From NCBI GenBank assembly GCA_947493455.1, contig CANLRB010000001.1:1-64000 (forward strand): 64,000 nucleotides of DNA, in the 5' to 3' direction. The notes beneath the pieces were generated by a model that searched no databases, had not been told where the DNA came from, and saw nothing but the letters and a program-made list of their open reading frames with translations. The translations under genes were made by a program, and so were the position numbers. The DNA is from an uncultured Pseudoalteromonas sp. (GTDB taxonomy: Bacteria > Pseudomonadota > Gammaproteobacteria > Enterobacterales > Alteromonadaceae). Positions 42,317-50,407 of this stretch are shown here, in pieces. Numbering within the stretch: the first letter of the stretch is position 1; every line of letters starts with the position of its first letter.

Positions 42317-45300
42317 CTAAGCTGATGCATGTTGAGTTTGGTTAAGTTCAAGCGTCTTGCTGCGCGCTTGTGTGCTAAATTGCTTGAGCAGTGCTGGCAG
42401 TAAAATAAGGGTAAATAAGGTTGAGAACACCATGCCGCCAACAATGACAGCCGCCAGCCCTCGGTAAATCACACTGCCTTCGCCCGGCATGATAAGTAGT
42501 GGCAACATGCCAAAAATACTGGTTAATGTGCTCATAAAAATAGGTCGTAAGCGCAATGTGAGCGCCTGTTCAACGGCTGCAAAACGTGTTAGCCCATCAC
42601 GTTCAGCCTGGCGCGTTTGATCCACCAGCAAAATGGCATTATTCACAACCAACCCAAGCAATATAATAAAGCCAATCATGGTTAATAAATCGAGCGGTTG
42701 AAAATGAATCAAGTTCATAATTTGCAGCGCCACAACGCCGCCAACGGTTGCCAATGGAATTGCGAGTGTCACCATTAAACTGTCTTTGAGTGACTTAAAC
42801 AGGCCAGCCATTAATACAAACAATAAACCAAGTGCCAGTGCAAAGTTTTGTCCCATATTGCTAATTGACTGTTTGAGGCTGTCGGCACTGCCACCGTAAT
42901 TAATAGCACCGTCGCTTGGCATTAATGCAGTAATTTGTGGTTCAATTTCGCTTTCAATAATCGTCATAGCCTGTTGTAGTGACATATTTTCAGGCGGGTT
43001 AACATTTAAAGTTATGGTACGGCGGCGGTCAATACGCTGAATACGTGATGGCCCAACCGTGCGCGTAACATCAACTAACTCCCCCAACTGCACGACATCG
43101 CCACTCGGTGTCGTAATTGGCATCGCAGCCAGTTCTTCTGGGTTTTGCCAACCTTGTGCTTTGAATATCATGTCTAGGCGCTTATCGCCGTCAAAATACT
43201 CACCAACGTAAAGCCCTGTGCCCATAGCACGCGTTATTTGGGCAAGATCCGCTCGGTTAAAGCCCACTTCCATCATACGACGATCATTTGGCAATAAACG
43301 CAGTTCAGGTTCAGCATCTCGGGTGCCCGGGTTTACATTGACATTTGAACCGTCAAAGCGTTTTTGTACAATATCACGCGCGGCTTCTGCGGCATCAGCA
43401 AGGGCGTCAGTGTCACGGCTTTGCAAATGAATTTGAATGCTGCGACCATTACCTAAGCCGCCAAATAAGTTGCCTTGCTGTGAGAACACCCGAGTATCAG
43501 GCAAATCAATTAAAATCTCGTCGCGCATTATGCGCTCAAGCTCTTTTACTTTCGATTGGTCTTTTACCCTCACACCTAAATTCGCATTGCCCGGAAAGCT
43601 CAAAATATAGTAATTTTTAAGCGCAGGTTCTTTGGTGCCATCCATATAAGGTTGCAAACGCTCAACCAGTGGCTTGATGTATTCTTCATCAACAAATGCC
43701 TGTGTTGACCCTGTCGGCAAGCGAACAAACGCATCCACGGCATCGCGTTTAACTGGGGGCAAATAATCAAGCGGTGGCAACAACCATATGGTCAACGCCA
43801 CCGGCGCAACCATCAGTGTTGCAATCACGCTCATGCGCTTTTTAGTTGAGTTAGTCAACCACACAATTTTTTGCGATATCGCTTGCCATAATGTTGCTAA
43901 ACGATCGTCATTTTGGCTCTCTCGTAACCACATTTTGGCGGCAACGGGTAAAATTGCCAATGCCACTAGCATCGAAATAAATACCGCAATGGCGATTGTT
44001 AGTGCGAGATCTGCGAAAAACTGCCCAGCCACATCCTTTAAGAAAATAACCGGAATAAATATTGCAATCGTTGTAGCTGTTGATGCCATTAAAGCACCGG
44101 CTACCAAACGTGTGCCTTTGTCAGCTGCCTCACCAATTGATTTACCATTACTGCGCAGCCGCACTATGTTTTCAAGTACAACAATGGCGGCATCAAGTAC
44201 CATGCCCGTTGCAAAAGCAAGTCCCGCGAGGGAAATAACATTCAACGAACGTCCGGTAATATTGAGTACAATAAAAGTCGTCATAATTGAAATAGGAATG
44301 GCAAGGGCAACAATTAAGGTTGCACGGCGCTGGCGCAAGAACCACCATAACACCCCAACCGCAAGCAAAATACCAAGTAGCAAATTACTGGTCACCAGAT
44401 TAATTGCACGGTAAATAAAAACAGATGCGTCAAATGATTGCACCATGGTCAGTTTTTCTGGCTCGAGCAATTGACTACGGATTTTGTCAACTTCCGCCTT
44501 TACACGTTCAAGTGTCGCCAATACATTGGCACCACTTTCACGGTCAATACGCACTGACATGGCCGGGTTGCCGTTTTGTACGGCACTGCCATTATCGTCG
44601 CTGCGGCTCACATTAATAGTCGCAATATCATTGAGCTTAATCGGTTTGCCATCGCGCCATTCCAGTACCAAATTACCTAACTGAGTTGGGTCAAAGCGTC
44701 CTGCAAAACGAAGGGTATAACGGCGACGGCCAACATCGGCAAAACCGCCTGACGCGTCATTTGCTGAGCCTATTAAACGGCTCACGCGGGTTAAGTTAAT
44801 GCCAAGCTCCGCCGCGCGATAAGGGTCAAATTCTATTTGTAATTGTTGGTTTGAGTTACCGGTTTGCAACTGAACACGGGCAACCCCTTGAATGCTTTCA
44901 AGTCGCGGGCGAATATTGTCTTCAAAAAAACTGGCGTATTGTTTTACGTCTTTGTCATTACCGGGTAACGCCTGTAAAAAGAAATAAGTTAACGCAGGCG
45001 CTCCGCCATTAAACCCGCCTAAACTAATTACGGGTGGATTTACATCACGCGGTAGCGGCGGTAAGCGATTCATTCTGCTGATCACTTCAATCAGCGTTTT
45101 ATCCATGTCTGTTTCGAGGGAGAATTCAAGATTAATAAATGAGGCACCTTGATTAGCAAAAGTACGCAGTGACGTTAATCCCGGCAACCCTTGCAGCACG
45201 TCCTCTTGTGGTTCGAGAATTTCAGACTCAATTTCCGTTGGCGATGCTTGTCGCCACATGGTAAACACCGTGATTTGCGGTCGCTCAATATCAGGAAATA

Positions 45301-45406
45301 ATTGAATAGGTAGTTTGGTAAAGCTTACTAATCCTAAAACCACGCACAGGGTCACTATAATAGCGACTGTGGCCGGATTTTTAAGCGCTGCGGTTGTTAT
45401 GTTCAT
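42317..45406 (-). CDS. RND efflux permease, HAE1-like with altered proton-relay residues
   Basis: This encodes 1029 residues, the usual RND length: TM1, a large periplasmic porter/docking loop, TM2-7, a second loop and TM8-12. It begins ITTAALKNPATVAIIVTL and has LPIQLFPDIERPQITVFT. The TM4 relay, normally DD as in AcrB Asp407-Asp408, reads GMVLDAAIVVLEN, that is Asp-Ala. TM10 reads LGLVVNNAILLVD with Asn where AcrB has Lys940. The DA pair recalls metal-type (CusA) pumps, but there are no obvious Met clusters. Substrates are unknown. It is first in a two-gene operon with the adaptor and has no outer-membrane channel gene. Confidence 0.92.
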   Translation of the reverse strand: MNITTAALKNPATVAIIVTLCVVLGLVSFTKLPIQLFPDIERPQITVFTMWRQASPTEIESEILEPQEDVLQGLPGLTSLRTFANQGASFINLEFSLETDMDKTLIEVISRMNRLPPLPRDVNPPVISLGGFNGGAPALTYFFLQALPGNDKDVKQYASFFEDNIRPRLESIQGVARVQLQTGNSNQQLQIEFDPYRAAELGINLTRVSRLIGSANDASGGFADVGRRRYTLRFAGRFDPTQLGNLVLEWRDGKPIKLNDIATINVSRSDDNGSAVQNGNPAMSVRIDRESGANVLATLERVKAEVDKIRSQLLEPEKLTMVQSFDASVFIYRAINLVTSNLLLGILLAVGVLWWFLRQRRATLIVALAIPISIMTTFIVLNITGRSLNVISLAGLAFATGMVLDAAIVVLENIVRLRSNGKSIGEAADKGTRLVAGALMASTATTIAIFIPVIFLKDVAGQFFADLALTIAIAVFISMLVALAILPVAAKMWLRESQNDDRLATLWQAISQKIVWLTNSTKKRMSVIATLMVAPVALTIWLLPPLDYLPPVKRDAVDAFVRLPTGSTQAFVDEEYIKPLVERLQPYMDGTKEPALKNYYILSFPGNANLGVRVKDQSKVKELERIMRDEILIDLPDTRVFSQQGNLFGGLGNGRSIQIHLQSRDTDALADAAEAARDIVQKRFDGSNVNVNPGTRDAEPELRLLPNDRRMMEVGFNRADLAQITRAMGTGLYVGEYFDGDKRLDMIFKAQGWQNPEELAAMPITTPSGDVVQLGELVDVTRTVGPSRIQRIDRRRTITLNVNPPENMSLQQAMTIIESEIEPQITALMPSDGAINYGGSADSLKQSISNMGQNFALALGLLFVLMAGLFKSLKDSLMVTLAIPLATVGGVVALQIMNLIHFQPLDLLTMIGFIILLGLVVNNAILLVDQTRQAERDGLTRFAAVEQALTLRLRPIFMSTLTSIFGMLPLLIMPGEGSVIYRGLAAVIVGGMVFSTLFTLILLPALLKQFSTQARSKTLELNQTQHASA

Positions 45407-45738
45407 TGCGTTCCCTTGTCTGTTGTATTGTTCACAACGAATTCGACTATAGAACTAAATTAGTCGCATGGAAGTAGGAAATAGTTTAACGCTCAGATAA
45501 ACAAGATAGGCTGCAAATCGTGTGTTTTAGGTAACAAAGTGTGTATTTTTAACACATTTCGACACACCGGGTTAGTTAAATGTTAACTGTGTAAATAAAC
45601 GCTAAGTTACTTTAGCGTCTGTATTTTTTTATAAATAACAAGCAAAGACAGTGAGCAAAAGGCACTGAGGAAAATAACAGTTAGGTAAGAAATTTGTTTA
45701 ATTGTTAACAACATCGAAAAGGTAAAAAACGCTCAATA
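45407..45738. other. Gene-free leader region of the RND operon
   Basis: No coding sequence is seen in this roughly 330-base gap. It should contain the RND promoter. Two inverted repeats stand out: the CGACTA/TAGTCG pair listed separately, and ACGCTAA-GTTACT-TTAGCGT at 45599-45618, followed by a seven-T run at 45624-45630, which looks like a plus-strand terminator or a second operator. The function of neither is known. Confidence 0.45.
45444..45466. promoter_or_regulatory. Candidate operator upstream of the RND operon
   Basis: An inverted repeat CGACTA-N11-TAGTCG is centred about 49 bases upstream of the pump start codon. This size and position suit a dimeric repressor site of the TetR/AcrR kind. 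No regulator gene lies next to the pump, so this is only a candidate. Confidence 0.3.
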
Positions 45739-45775
45739 AAAAGCACTGTGATTTTATTAAAAATAACGTGCTTTT
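45739..45775 (-). terminator. Terminator after the glycosylase-like gene
   Basis: The arms AAAAGCAC (45739-45746) and GTGCTTTT (45768-45775) flank a 21-base AT-rich loop; A and T tracts extend the stem. It lies just past the stop at 45800. Confidence 0.55.
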
Positions 45776-45799
45776 TTATTTTTTACCTAAATTACATCG

Positions 45800-46492
45800 T
45801 TACTTTTGCATTCCAACAATATTATCGCCGGTACTCAAAGAGACTATTTGACTTAAGATTTGTAGCGGCAAGCCACTTTGTTGTTGCAACTCATTAAAAA
45901 AGCCCTGCGCAGCAACAAGCGACTTTTTAGTGTGCAAACCGCCATCTATCACATCATGGGCACGCAAGTAATTTTCGCAATCTCGCGACAATAAAAAGGT
46001 ATCTTTACCCATAGCACGCAGCGCATACGGCCCGGTATTACCGCCAAGGCGCGCACCGTGCTTTTTTAAATATAACCACAATTCAACAATATTATCGTTT
46101 GGCCAACTTGCTACAAAATCACTAAAGCTGCCTTCTTTTTCAGCGACTTCGTGGATCATATAAGTATTAGCTGCAACAGTTTGGACTTTTTTAAAGTTGC
46201 GCACTATGCGCTCGTCACTTGCAGCATTTTCAAGTTGCTCGGGCGACATCATCAACAATTTATTTATATTAAAATCCCAAAATACTTCACGAAACCCCGG
46301 CCATTTTTTTTCAATGACCGACCAGTAAAAACCACTTTGGAAGATTTTTTTGGTAAATGCCTCAAGCCAGAGGTCGTCACTGAGTTGTGACAATGCCCGA
46401 GAGCTCATCGGTGCTGACAGCAATTGTTGCAACTGAGCCTCTGAGCCTTTTCGCTCAACGGCACGGCCATATATCGTTTTAAACTTTTCCAT
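45800..46492 (-). CDS. DNA-3-methyladenine glycosylase I (Tag)-like protein
   Basis: This encodes 230 residues. It aligns by eye with the Tag family HhH fold: KKIFQSGFYWSVIEKKWPGFREVF corresponds to Tag LEGQQAGLSW...FR, and RIVRNFKKVQTVAANTY and FWDFNINKLLMMSPEQLENAASDERI to later helices. It lacks the N-terminal C-x-W zinc segment, and the position of the Tag catalytic-pocket Glu (LEGxQ) is occupied by Lys. The family call is therefore fair, but 3-methyladenine excision is uncertain; it may belong to a zinc-free sister clade. It stands alone on its strand. Confidence 0.75.
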   Translation of the reverse strand: MEKFKTIYGRAVERKGSEAQLQQLLSAPMSSRALSQLSDDLWLEAFTKKIFQSGFYWSVIEKKWPGFREVFWDFNINKLLMMSPEQLENAASDERIVRNFKKVQTVAANTYMIHEVAEKEGSFSDFVASWPNDNIVELWLYLKKHGARLGGNTGPYALRAMGKDTFLLSRDCENYLRAHDVIDGGLHTKKSLVAAQGFFNELQQQSGLPLQILSQIVSLSTGDNIVGMQK

Positions 46493-46657
46493 TATTTATC
46501 TCTAAAACTAAAACGCCTAAACACTAACAGATAACTGTATATACATACAGAATAACTGCAAGTGCAATTTGTTACATTTGTACGTTTTATATCGCAGGCT
46601 GGTTTGATAACCTTTTAAATAGAAACAGCAACTTTGTTTAAAGATTATTAGCGAATA

Positions 46658-47746
46658 ATGAAATTACGACCTTTACCGGCAGTCATCGCCCTGCTGCTAA
46701 GTGCATGTAGTACACCAAATCAAGTTAATGTACAGATTGACACTCACTCTGTAGTAAAAACCAAGCAACAGTCGAACAAAACGCCGATTTATAAAAATTT
46801 GTATCCAGGAAAAAAGAACTACCCAATTACCTGCCAAGAAAACTGTTACCCGCCCACAACGAAAATAAAGTGCGAAGCCCCTATGGAGTCGTGCAGCTAT
46901 ATTGGCGATAACCCAAGTATCGGCCTTGCGACCGGCTTTGAGGTGCATTGGTTTGGTCATGCTGGGTTTAAAGTCACCACTCCCGATAACAGCCAGATAT
47001 TGATTGACCCTGTTAGCGATCAGTTTGATTGGCCGGTAAACTGGGCATTTAGCCTAATCGGTGGCAACAATAGAGCACCTGTAAAATGGCTAGATGACAG
47101 CGAGCTTAAAAAAACAGATGCGGTATTGTATTCACATATTCATTACGACCATTTTAATAAAGACGACATCACTCGCATTGGCAGTCAAGTGCACTACCTT
47201 GTGCCACTTGGGTTTGCCAAACACTTTGCCAATAACGGCTTTCAAATTAATGAAATGGCCTGGTATAGCAAAAAAGCAATTAAACACACACAAGTGCACT
47301 TTGTACCAGCGCATCACTTTAGCAGTCGCATTCAAGTCCCGTTTATTTATAACGATGATGATCAAACCCTATGGGGCGGTTGGTTGTTAGAACACAGTGG
47401 CCACACCCTATTTTTTGCAGGAGATACCGGCTACTCCAAACACTTTAAAGATATACAGCAAAAATACGGCGACATTGACATTTGCTTGCTACCGATTGCC
47501 TCGTACTATCACCCAGAATACGGTGACTGGTATCGCTATGTACATACCACACCAGAAGATGCCTTGACGGCAGCGCGCGACCTTAATTGCAAAGTAATGA
47601 TCCCTTGGGGCTATGGCAACCACAGTTGGAAAATGGGCGATCACAGTTCGCACTCAGCATTATTTAGGCTGCTCCATATGCAACAAAAAATGCAGTACCC
47701 GAATGATGTTTATATTATGAACGAAGGCGAAACCATTAACCTATAA
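46658..47746 (+). CDS. NAPE-PLD-like metallo-beta-lactamase-fold lipoprotein
   Basis: This encodes 362 residues. The lipobox LLLSACSTP gives a lipoprotein. A Cys-rich linker (CQENCYPP, KCEAPMESCS) precedes the MBL domain: FEVHWFGHAGFKV, ILIDPVSDQFDWP, the metal motif HIHYDH (residues 160-165), PAHHFSSR, HTLFFAGDTGYSKHF and a terminal PWGYGNHSW. The FGHAGFK...DPV...WGGWL pattern matches the NAPE-hydrolysing phospholipase D/UlaG group, so a periplasmic phosphodiesterase or lipid hydrolase is likely. The six-Cys linker is unusual for the group. It is followed after 12 bases by a GNAT gene. Confidence 0.88.
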   Translation: MKLRPLPAVIALLLSACSTPNQVNVQIDTHSVVKTKQQSNKTPIYKNLYPGKKNYPITCQENCYPPTTKIKCEAPMESCSYIGDNPSIGLATGFEVHWFGHAGFKVTTPDNSQILIDPVSDQFDWPVNWAFSLIGGNNRAPVKWLDDSELKKTDAVLYSHIHYDHFNKDDITRIGSQVHYLVPLGFAKHFANNGFQINEMAWYSKKAIKHTQVHFVPAHHFSSRIQVPFIYNDDDQTLWGGWLLEHSGHTLFFAGDTGYSKHFKDIQQKYGDIDICLLPIASYYHPEYGDWYRYVHTTPEDALTAARDLNCKVMIPWGYGNHSWKMGDHSSHSALFRLLHMQQKMQYPNDVYIMNEGETINL

Positions 47747-47758
47747 GGAGCATATTAC

Positions 47759-48247
47759 GTGGCACAAATCACACTGGCTTTGGCAAAAAAGGAAGACGCG
47801 CTGCACATGGTCGATATACATTATCGCGCCGTACATGCAATTGATAACGAGTACTACAGTGAATCATTGCGTCATTCTTGGTCGCCTAAGCCAACGTCGT
47901 CACGTATTGAGTGGCTGCAGGGAGTAATAAGTAACGGTAATACTTGTTGTATTTGCGCCAAACGCGGCAGTAAGGTGGTCGGGTTTGCTATTTTGTTACT
48001 CAATGAGCAATGTATTCAAGCGATATACGTTGACCCAAAGCACAGTGGCTACGGCATCGCCACGCGCCTGATGATGCACCTCGAAGAGGTTGCAAAACAA
48101 AAACATATACGTCACCTTTGGTTAAATGGCTCACTTAATGCGCTGAGCTTTTATTCGCGCCTTGGCTACCAAATACACGCAGACGCCAAACAAGCATTAG
48201 CAAATGGCGATGAACTCGAGTGCAAACGCATGCATAAGCAGCTCTAG
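47759..48247 (+). CDS. GNAT-family N-acetyltransferase
   Basis: This encodes 162 residues from a GTG with an AAGGAG site 8 bases upstream. The acetyl-CoA motif is IYVDPKHSGYGIATRLMMHLEE, followed by SLNALSFYSRLGYQIHADA as motif B. The acceptor is unknown. It is co-transcribed with the MBL-fold lipoprotein. Its stop codon shares the CTAG tetranucleotide with the stop of the convergent binding-protein gene. Confidence 0.88.
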   Translation: MAQITLALAKKEDALHMVDIHYRAVHAIDNEYYSESLRHSWSPKPTSSRIEWLQGVISNGNTCCICAKRGSKVVGFAILLLNEQCIQAIYVDPKHSGYGIATRLMMHLEEVAKQKHIRHLWLNGSLNALSFYSRLGYQIHADAKQALANGDELECKRMHKQL

Positions 48248-49326
48248 TGGGCAGTAGCGACTAAGTTGGCAATGGTAAACTCACGTCGTGCAGCATGGCC
48301 GTAGCTAAACTGCGTAAAGTCGTAGCGCTCAAATCGCCTTTCACGTACCTGTTGCTTAAACGTATTACTATGGCAGGCTAAACTCGATTCAAATATCGCT
48401 GCTTGTTGATGAAATGATTCAAGTGGCAGTTGCTTGTTGTGCATATCATAAACCATGACAAGCGCATAAGCACCCAGTGTTACATGCCCGCCATATGAAA
48501 TATCCACTGGATAATGTGCGTCATCAGTATCCCAATTAATGCCACCAATGAGCACTGTGTTTTGTGGTTTTACAATCTGCACCGCTTGTTTTGCACCAAA
48601 GGCCATTGCATCGTTAGCAGCCCAAATTAAATCCACTCGTACTTTGTTTAATATACCGCGAACTTTATTAAATGCCGTATGTTTTGACCATTCAGCACTG
48701 GTACTGTCAACTAAATTAATATTCTTATAGTTTTTCAATGCCGCATTCAGCCCTGCGGCACGTTCTATTGATGCTGGGGTGGTATAATCGCCGTGCAGCG
48801 CAAGCAAATTTAGCGGTTTGTCGTCGGCTTGTGCATGTTTACTATAAGAGTCCAACAAACTATTAAGTAAACGATAGCCTGCATCATCATTATTGGGAGT
48901 CACACTACCTATATAATAGCTGCGCTCAGCCTTTGTTAATTGCGAAAGCTCGTGTTCACTTAATTTGTTCAGTAACATAAACACGGGTATTTGTGCCCGC
49001 GTCAATCCTAATACAAGTGAATCAACCACGTTTTTTTCGTTCACTAAAATAACGTAATCAGGTTGCTCGGCAATAATGTCATTTAAATACGATTTCATTA
49101 AAATATGATTGCGCTCGGCATAGAAAGTAACAAGCTTTAGATTTAAGTCGTTTGCGGCAGCGCGCATAAACGCACTCACATTAGGCCAAAATTCGCCTGT
49201 TGTATTATGCTGACTAGTTACTTTCTCATGGCCTGGGCTAACAAACACCACTTTTAACGGCGCAGCATTAAGCTCACTCGTAATCAGTACAATACATGCA
49301 AATAAAATTCGGGCGGGCCAATTCAC
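48244..49326 (-). CDS. Orphan periplasmic sugar-binding-type protein
   Basis: A frame runs to 49407, but the GTG at 49326 has GGAG six bases upstream and begins a signal peptide (NWPARILFACIVLITSELNA), giving 360 residues. The fold is type 1 periplasmic binding protein (Peripla_BP_4, LacI-like): LKVVFVSPGHEKVT, EQPDYVILVNEKNV, YYIGSVTPNNDDAGYRLL, RAAGLNAALK, VDLIWAANDAMAFGAKQAV, and GGHVTLGAYALVMVYD. No ABC transporter genes are adjacent, so it may feed a sensor elsewhere. The ligand is unknown. Confidence 0.82.
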   Translation of the reverse strand: MNWPARILFACIVLITSELNAAPLKVVFVSPGHEKVTSQHNTTGEFWPNVSAFMRAAANDLNLKLVTFYAERNHILMKSYLNDIIAEQPDYVILVNEKNVVDSLVLGLTRAQIPVFMLLNKLSEHELSQLTKAERSYYIGSVTPNNDDAGYRLLNSLLDSYSKHAQADDKPLNLLALHGDYTTPASIERAAGLNAALKNYKNINLVDSTSAEWSKHTAFNKVRGILNKVRVDLIWAANDAMAFGAKQAVQIVKPQNTVLIGGINWDTDDAHYPVDISYGGHVTLGAYALVMVYDMHNKQLPLESFHQQAAIFESSLACHSNTFKQQVRERRFERYDFTQFSYGHAARREFTIANLVATAH

Positions 49327-49448
49327 ACAGCACTCCAACACACCACCTAATTCGATAAGTTTAGCAACTGGTGCAAAAATTGCGATATCTCTAATTGCTA
49401 ATTTCAACTACACTCTATATAAGATTGCGCGTAACAATGGGCTTCCAA

Positions 49449-49649
49449 ATGGGTTTAAAATGGTCTCAATCAGTTCAAATTGCCGAATACCTATATGACA
49501 ACGATCCAACGCTTGATCCTATGTCGCTGCGCTTTACTCAATTGCGAGAAAAAGTCATGGCATTACCTGAATTTGACGACGACCCAAACCATTGCGGCGA
49601 ACGGGTACTTGAAGCCATTCAAATGGCTTGGCTAGACGAATACCAATAA
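49449..49649 (+). CDS. iscX: IscX-family Fe-S assembly protein
   Basis: From this ATG the product is 66 residues, the family's usual length: MGLKWSQSVQIAEYLYDNDP, then LDPMSLRFTQLREKVMALPE, FDDDP and a terminal EAIQMAWLDEYQ. IscX is a small acidic winged-helix protein that binds IscS and iron and modulates Fe-S cluster formation. An ATG at 49437 would add four residues; neither has a clear ribosome binding site. It normally ends an isc operon (hscA-fdx-iscX). Here it stands alone between an orphan binding protein and a toxin-antitoxin pair. Confidence 0.9.
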   Translation: MGLKWSQSVQIAEYLYDNDPTLDPMSLRFTQLREKVMALPEFDDDPNHCGERVLEAIQMAWLDEYQ

Positions 49650-50008
49650 TCAAGAGTCGTATATGGCTAAAGCTGTTGCGCAGCATTTTGGCGACCTAAA
49701 TGCAAAATTTAATTTAAATCAACGTACCCTTATCAAACTCGAACTACCACCAAGTTAGATCATATTATTTGTAGACGCTTTGCTCTACCCGCTTTGTTAT
49801 TTCAGCTCTGTTATATCAGTGTCGTTACGTCGAGCGTTTATATCAATTTCGATATAAACGCTCGATGTAAAACTCTCTAATACGCTTTTTACACTTAAAC
49901 AGTTGCGTGCCAGCACCATATAAAACAAAAAATCATATAAAACCAAACATTGACTACAACCCCAGATGAGACTATTATTTGGTTAAAGTTCACTTTGGGA
50001 GTTTAATT
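49650..50008. other. 359-bp gap between iscX and the toxin-antitoxin pair
   Basis: It holds a possible 31-codon open frame at 49663-49758 (starts MAKAVAQHFGDL, ends LELPPS) 13 bases after iscX; it has no recognised family and no strong ribosome binding site, and could be a gene remnant. A long perfect hairpin follows at 49829-49866 (listed separately). The antitoxin promoter must lie in 49867-50000; a clear pair was not found. Confidence 0.45.
49829..49866. other. Long inverted repeat (stem of 15 bp or more)
   Basis: CGAGCGTTTATATC (49831-49844) and GATATAAACGCTCG (49851-49864) are perfect complements with a 6-base loop AATTTC; T-A at 49830/49865 extends it. No T-tract follows on either strand. 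It may be a Rho-dependent or processed terminator of iscX, a toxin-antitoxin operator or an element end. Confidence 0.7.
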
Positions 50009-50407
50009 ATGGCAACGGTCGCACAAACCCAACATGCACCACACATTAATCCGAGTGTTGCGTTTAAGCTGGGTAATAATATTCTTGAGAAATGGGGCTG
50101 TTCAGCATTACAAAAGCAGGCCATTTTAGGACTATCCAAAAGCACCTTTCATCGCTATCAAAAAGATCTCAACGCGGTATCATTAAATAACGATCAGCTT
50201 GAACGACTGAGCTATTTGGCAAATATTCATCAAGCACTACGAATGGTATTTTCAAACCCCGATAACGTGTACGGCTATATGAATATGATCAATCATAACC
50301 CGTATTTTAACGGCAGAACGCCACTTTCTATTATCAGTACCGGTAATTTTGGCGCTTTATATGAAGTATTTAAACGCATCGACAGTATGAGAAACGGCCA
50401 GTGGTAG
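50009..50407 (+). CDS. Xre/MbcA/ParS-type antitoxin of a RES toxin pair
   Basis: The ATG at 50009 follows GGGAG by 7 bases and gives 132 residues; a frame start at 49979 has no such site. It has a helix-turn-helix-like N-terminal half (LQKQAILGLSKSTFHRYQKD) and a C-terminal toxin-binding DUF2384-type domain (LERLSYLANIHQALRMVF, PLSIISTGNFGALYEVFKRIDSM). It is expected to bind and silence the next gene product and to repress its own promoter. It overlaps the RES gene by 7 bases, typical of this toxin-antitoxin class. Confidence 0.87.
   Translation: MATVAQTQHAPHINPSVAFKLGNNILEKWGCSALQKQAILGLSKSTFHRYQKDLNAVSLNNDQLERLSYLANIHQALRMVFSNPDNVYGYMNMINHNPYFNGRTPLSIISTGNFGALYEVFKRIDSMRNGQW

Noticed and set aside
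42307-42444. N-terminal extension of the RND adaptor
   Set aside because: It overlaps the end of the pump gene and would bury the signal peptide; ATG 42306 has an AGGAG site.
49327-49407. Longer start for the orphan binding protein
   Set aside because: It would overlap the divergent upstream region and bury the signal peptide; GTG 49326 has a well-placed GGAG.
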